The translations under genes were made by a program, and so were the position numbers. The notes beneath the pieces are model-generated. The model was not told the DNA's origin and did no database searches. It saw nothing but the letters and a program-made list of their open reading frames with translations. A stretch of DNA of 64,000 nt, taken from contig NC_061804.1 in the NCBI RefSeq assembly GCF_021462225.1, forward strand, positions 4,510,740 through 4,574,739, in the 5' to 3' direction. The stretch is from Girardinichthys multiradiatus (taxonomy: Eukaryota > Chordata > Actinopteri > Cyprinodontiformes > Goodeidae). This document shows, one piece after another, positions 58,839-64,000 of this stretch; within the stretch, counting starts at the first letter, position 1; every line of letters starts with the position of its first letter.

Positions 58839-60345
58839 CAGGTCCTTCTCAAAATATTAGCATATTGTGATAAAGTTCATTATTTTCCATAATGTCATGA
58901 TGAAAATTTAACATTCATATATTTTAGATTCATTGCACACTAACTGAAATATTTCAGGTCTTTTATTGTCTTAATACGGATGATTTTGGCATACAGCTCA
59001 TGAAAACCCAAAATTCCTATCTCACAAAATTAGCATATTTCATCCGACCAATAAAAGAAACGTGTTTTTTATACAAAAAACCTCAACCTTCAAATAATCA
59101 TGTACAGTTATGCACTCAATACTTGGTCGGGAATCCTTTTGCAGAAATGACTGCTTCAATGCGGCGTGGCATGGAGGCAATCAGCCTGTGGCACTGCTGA
59201 GGTCTTATGGAGGCCCAGGATGCTTCGATAGCGGCCTTTAGCTCATCCAGAGTGTTGGGTCTTGAGTCTCTCAACGTTCTCTTCACAATATCCCACAGAT
59301 TCTCTATGGGGTTCAGGTCAGGAGAGTTGGCAGGCCAATTGAGCACAGTGATACCATGGTCAGTAAACCATTTACCAGTGGTTTTGGCACTGCATTGACC
59401 CTGCCCTTGATAAAACACAATGGACCAACACCAGCAGCTGACACGGCACCCCAGACCATCACTGACTGTGGGTACTTGACACTGGACTTCTGGCATTTTG
59501 GCATTTCCTTCTCCCCAGTCTTCCTCCAGACTCTGGCACCTTGATTTCCGAATGACATGCAGAATTTGCTTTCATCCGAAAAAAGTACTTTGGACCACTG
59601 AGCAACAGTCCAGTGCTGCTTCTCTGTAGCCCAGGTCAGGCGCTTCTGCCGCTGTTTCTGGTTCAAAAGTGGCTTGACCTGGGGAATGCGGCACCTGTAG
59701 CCCATTTCCTGCACACGCCTGTGCACGGTGGCTCTGGATGTTTCTACTCCAGACTCAGTCCACTGCTTCCGCAGGTCCCCCAAGGTCTGGAATCGGCCCT
59801 TCTCCACAATCTTCCTCAGGGTCCGGTCACCTCTTCTCGTTGTGCAGCGTTTTCTGCCACACTTTTTCCTTCCCACAGACTTCCCACTGAGGTGCCTTGA
59901 TACAGCACTCTGGGAACAGCCTATTCGTTCAGAAATGTCTTTCTGTGTCTTACCCTCTTGGTTGAGGGTGTCAATAGTGGCCTTCTGGACAGCAGTCAGG
60001 TCAGCAGTCTTACCCATGATTGGGGTTTTGAGTGATGAACCAGGCTGGGAGTTTTAAAGGCCTCAGGAATCTTTTGCAGGTGTTTAGAGTTAACTCGTTG
60101 ATTCAGATGATTAGGTTCATAGCTCGTTTAGAGACCCTTTTAATGATATGCTAATTTTGTGAGATAGGAATTTTGGGTTTTCATGAGCTGTATGCCACAA
60201 TCATCCGTATTAAGACAATAAAAGACCTGAAATATTTCAGTTAGTGTGCAATGAATCTAAAATATATGAATGTTAAATTTTCATCATGACATTATGGAAA
60301 ATAATGAACTTTATCACAATATGCTAATATTTTGAGAAGGACCTG
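58839..60345 (-). mobile_element. Tc1-like transposon, young family, copy D (internal deletion)
   Basis: Flanked by TA at 58837-58838 and 60346-60347, it has the same CAGGTCCTTCTC ends and about 200-bp inverted repeats. At 1507 bp it is the shortest copy. Confidence 0.96.
59116..60017 (-). pseudogene. DD34E Tc1 transposase, copy D, catalytic deletion
   Basis: From MGKTADLTAVQK at 60017 the frame is open through both DNA-binding helices and the first catalytic D (SDESKF) to RVNA. At about 59393 roughly 100 bases are missing, removing the block that includes the second catalytic D. The frame shifts, and the glutamate region ([12 protein letters not shown]) follows in another frame. A protein from this copy could bind ends but not cut. 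Confidence 0.92.
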
Positions 60346-60347
60346 TA

Positions 60348-61348
60348 CATCAGGTTTGTGCATCATGGGCAGTGAACAGGCCAGATACATTATTTGCATG
60401 CAGAGCGTTGGTGCATGTTGCAAAAATGTAGTTTTCCCTTCTATAAAGTGTCATCATTTCACTGATGCAAGAAAATTAAAAATTCAACAACAAATAAGGT
60501 CAAATTTAACGAGGACTAATTCATTTCAGGGAAAACAAGGCAGAAAGTGCTTCAGTAAAACAGCATTTGTTGTTTTTGTGAAGTTAAGCACTAGATGAAT
60601 ACCAGCAACCTTAAAATGTAGAGAAGTTTAGAGTCCGTTTGACATTGATATGGTTCATTTTTGTTCTCATGCACAAAATGCACTGACCTCAGGTTACCTG
60701 TATAAAAATGTTGCACCTAAAGGGTGTTGTCTTTTAAAAATTAGGGGAACCTCAGGCCATGGTTTTAAAGGTATCTATTGTGCATTATTTTAAATAAAAG
60801 TAATGAATTGTGGAATCCGTTCTCTGTGCTTTTTGTGGCTTTAATAAAGGCAATGATTAGTCATTTTCTTTATGCCTCTCCCTGTACTTGGAATATTCAC
60901 AGCAATTACCACTGATTCAGATTCCTGGTTTAAACATAGGTACTGTTTGGTATTTATTTTTAAACTTGGCATGCAAAAAATTAACTGCATTTATCCAGGA
61001 TATATAACATATTAGTGTACAAAATCATTAAGTAGATGATAAAACCATCAAATAGGTGCAATAATATAAACCATCATTTTAACAGCTTGTGACAGAAAGC
61101 TGTGCAGCAGTCTGATGGTCCTGCTTTTAATTTTGATAGCACATTTTAATACAAAAAAGGTGGATAAAAGTGCTTCAAAATTTAGTCAAGCTATAAAATA
61201 AACAAAAGTAAAACACAATAAAAATTCATAGAATAACCATAACATGAACACCTTAACAGTCAAAAGTTTAGGTTATCCTATTTTATTGAAGTTAAAGGCC
61301 AACGGAAAGAGATGTCTTTGACAATTTAATAAATCTCTAGTCGGAGTT
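60348..61348. other. Intergenic AT-rich DNA
   Basis: I see nothing that supports a gene or a known repeat. Confidence 0.45.
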
Positions 61349-61672
61349 GGGCTTCACAATATTAGAAATTATTGCAATGACAATATCAGTTGTAATATAT
61401 GCCATTTTCATGTTTCCTCACTTTCTTACCGGTGCTTCCTAAACTCTGTGACCTTTAGCATTGTGGGTAATGTCATTTGTGTCCAGTGTGAGTATTTGCT
61501 ACAATGAGTCTGTCCAACTGGTTAAACATTACATTAGCATGAAAGATGCAAGTCCATAACACTTGCAATATATCAGCCAACAATTATTGCACTCCAAACA
61601 GTCCTTTTGCAATATGAATGTTGCTCATGATTATATTGCAGTGATGATATATCCGTGATGTATTGCACAGCC
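61349..61672. mobile_element. GGGCTGCACGATAT-type MITE, full-length copy
   Basis: The left end GGGCTTCACAATATTAG and the right end GATGTATTGCACAGCC are imperfect inverted repeats. The interior is AT-rich and non-coding and shares text with 53050-53345. Confidence 0.55.
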
Positions 61673-62122
61673 GTAGGTCTGAGCAGTGTTGACATGTAGA
61701 TATGTACTAGTCCACATTTGTGGGGCAGCAACAGTAAAAGCTCTATCACCTGTACAGTTGCAGTACTGTTTGCTGCCTAATGACAACAGGTAACAAAGTT
61801 TAGTGAGAGAGTGTTTCTGATGATGTTTAGATCCCTGTTTCTTTAGCATCTCTGAAACCAATCCTTGACAGAGAGTAGGGACACTCCATTAACCCTCTTC
61901 TATGGTTGTCACAATACTGACACTGGTTTGTTTCACAATTTAAGAGCAGACTTAACATTTGTGGCTGATTAACATTTTCCTGCAATAATTCGCGTCACAG
62001 TAGAACAGAGCATTGTGTGATTGGAACGAACTTTTGCGTGGTGCAGAACTGCGCATCTCAACGGGGGAGCTCAGACTGACAGAACACAGTCAAGGGGCTG
62101 TCCATGTCTGTGAAGCTAACAT

Positions 62123-62817
62123 TTAAAGAGTAACTCAACCCCAAATCAACTTTTTTCTTTGCAGATAAAATGTATAAATTGGGCCTTACGGTGCTATATT
62201 TATCTTACTGTGCAATTTCTTACATTTTCATGTAAAGTTGTTTAATTCTGCAATATTTGTCCTAAAAGCGTCTTAGTGCTGCCCTCTTTGGGTTGAACAG
62301 TGGCTACTGCAGTTGAATTTTCCTATTGGTTCAAACGGTACAGCTTGGCTCATGTCTACGTCACAGCCCCCGCTTTCGGATGAAAAATCATCTCACTCAG
62401 ACACGGCCCTATTCTGTCCTCCATTGCCTCGACAGGACTGACTTTGGGCATTGCTGAGTCGGTGCCTTGAGTCAGCGAACTGATAAGACTTGGGCCCGCT
62501 GGGGTCCATGAAGCCTCTCTTAACATTCTGTGACGAGGGGGATTGAAAACTCCACCACCTCATAAGATCTACCTGTGGTCAAACTACCAGCGTCGCTCTG
62601 CTTTCTCTCCATGTTTCAATATGTCAAATTAAGCTAGCTGTCGCTTTCCCTCGTCCTCCTGACCACACCCCCGCTTAACCCCCTGCACTCATCCCCACAC
62701 ATGGTCACGCCCCTCAACGTATCTTAGCACCGCCCACTTGGGGGGGGGGGGGCATTTTTCAAAATTTGTTTGGGGGCGGGGTTACGCTTTTACATCGAGT
62801 TTAGTTCCACTTTAAAC
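62123..62817. mobile_element. MITE-like element with TTTAAAG...CTTTAAA ends
   Basis: The left end TTTAAAGAGTAACTCAACCCC and the reverse complement of the right end, TTTAAAGTGGAACTAAACTC, are imperfect inverted repeats. The left text is familiar from teleost MITEs. The interior is GC-richer, with a G run near 62740-62751, and has no transposase. Confidence 0.5.
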
Positions 62818-62819
62818 AA

Positions 62820-63389
62820 ATGATTGTGGCTTATGTCGTTCGGGAGGTTTACTACTTTACTGTGTCAGACACAGGAGCCTTATTGACCTTTTCAAGTTGC
62901 TCTCAGCTTCTTTTTTTTCCCCTGGACATACCGGCAGAGATGGAGTTAGAAGAGACTAAATTTTCTCATTGGTTTGGTCAGGTGATGGAGGGGAGGAGAT
63001 GTGTTTTTGATATAGCAACTCTGCTGGCGATAGAAGTGGGACTTGTTGGGCCAACGGAATGGGTCAGTTTATATTGATTTTGGTGCAAATGATTGTCTTT
63101 GAATAATTCCTTTTTTTTAGTATCGATTATATCTAAATATTGATTATTTTGACAACCTTTTCCTCTTCTATTGCAACTGGAGTACTATGCTAAGATATGT
63201 GCACTGCATAAAGAGATGCATGACATTTTACCTCACTTCTTAAATTGAATTAGACTAAACATTTCCTGTTTTGTGTCAGTCAGTCTTACCCAATTCTTTC
63301 TATTCACAAAATTCCTATATTAAGATGCTGGCTAAAGCTGGTCTGAGAGTGTCATTATAAACGGAACAATTTCTGTACCCACATGGGCT
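62820..63389. other. Short frames without recognised function
   Basis: An 85-codon + frame (62820-63077) includes AEMELEETKFSHWFGQVMEG. It has no family resemblance that I can name and may be chance or a MITE flank. Confidence 0.2.
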
Positions 63390-63640
63390 CACTCATGGGC
63401 CACTCAGCGAGGAAGAAGCCCTCATTCCAAAAATAACAAAAAGCCAAATTACAGTTTGCAAATGTACTCTGGGACAAAGACATTCATTTTTGAAGACATG
63501 TCCTGTGGTCTGATAACATTTGGAGTAAAACGGGGGAGATTTGCAGGCCTTACAACACCACACCAGCTGTTAAGGATGAAGGTTTCAGTGCATGTAGTGT
63601 AGAGAGCACGTATACTTTGCAATCAGCAACCCTGGTTGTC
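63390..63640 (+). mobile_element. Decayed Tc1-like transposase scrap
   Basis: The text GCGAGGAAGAAGCCCTCATT, AATTACAGTTTGCAAATGTA and then GTGGTCTGATAACATTTGGA follows the order of the region before the first catalytic aspartate in fish Tc1 transposases. Stops interrupt all frames. Confidence 0.6.
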
Positions 63641-64000
63641 ACAAATGAATGACGTTAGTCTCACTGAGAGTAGATTATTGGTACAGTTTTATTTTTAAAA
63701 TGTAATGGAAACTCAGTTTCAGGGCGCATGCAAAGATTTGATTTAATGAAGGGATGACTCTTTAAGGGTGTTTCTATAATGGACAATTGAAAGCCTAATG
63801 ATTAAAAAGTGACAACCAATCATGGGTTACATACACAATAACTGAGTCTAACAAAAATGCAGCATTCATCTTTTTTGATGCTTAAAACCACCAGTGAACC
63901 ATAACAACTAGGCGGTGGTGCATGGTTTTAACAGTGGTGGTAGTTTTGAATCCAACAAAAAAAAATTGGTCCAAATTTCCATATGGGTTCATCCCTTATC
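63641..64000. other. Right edge, no feature seen
   Basis: AT-rich sequence with no recognisable gene or repeat. Confidence 0.4.

Overview
The window reads as nuclear DNA of a ray-finned (teleost) fish. It has spliced gene structure with GT/AG introns, AT-rich intergenic sequence, and a dense load of Tc1/mariner transposons, LINEs, a tRNA-derived SINE and MITEs of types I recognise from teleost genomes. No rRNA, tRNA gene, CRISPR array or prokaryotic operon is present. Species and chromosome cannot be told from the sequence.

The most important feature is one large, apparently intact gene on the + strand at 8816-18427. Five exons with four introns, all in phase 1, join without a frameshift into a 2933-residue protein. 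It has a signal peptide, two Ly6/uPAR three-finger domains with ten cysteines each, a threonine-dominated mucin-like array of about 2,700 residues, and a C-terminal hydrophobic tail typical of a GPI-anchor signal. The layout resembles an LYPD3/C4.4A-like receptor whose linker became a giant mucin. The array shows nested higher-order repeats.

Region by region. 1-4250: two head-to-tail, broken copies of one APE-type LINE on the - strand, one split by a SINE with a clean target duplication. 4250-6600: unassigned DNA with a small clean ORF and some weak exon-like stretches. 6601-7799: a complete but dead Tc1/mariner element with a DD36E-type spacing. 8.7-18.7 kb: the Ly6-mucin gene. 18.9-23 kb: a Tc1 relic, a 31-bp perfect inverted repeat and a CpG-rich patch. 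23.4-24.3 kb: the 5' piece of an endogenous retrovirus. 24.6 kb: a possible small lipid-anchored protein. 29-31.6 kb: a LINE scrap and a decayed TGTCA-type retroelement with minisatellites. 31.9-33.5, 48.1-49.7, 50.1-51.7 and 58.8-60.3 kb: four copies of one young Tc1-like family with 200-bp TIRs, two of them facing each other. 35.5-36.6 kb: a solo LTR with a 5-bp target duplication. 37-48 kb: more repeats, including RTE-like and L2-like LINE ends, a triple cluster of one dispersed repeat and a GGGCCC-ended transposon holding a 24-bp-arm palindrome. 52-54 kb: decayed Tc1 relics. 54.8-55.6 kb: a CpG-rich promoter-like stretch with a candidate first exon. 61-64 kb: two MITEs and a Tc1 scrap.

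Apart from the Ly6-mucin gene, almost every coding signal here is a transposon or retroelement fragment. The remaining host-gene candidates (4262-4378, 24616-24810, 54928-54961, 35009-35542) are short or unrecognised and are given low confidence.
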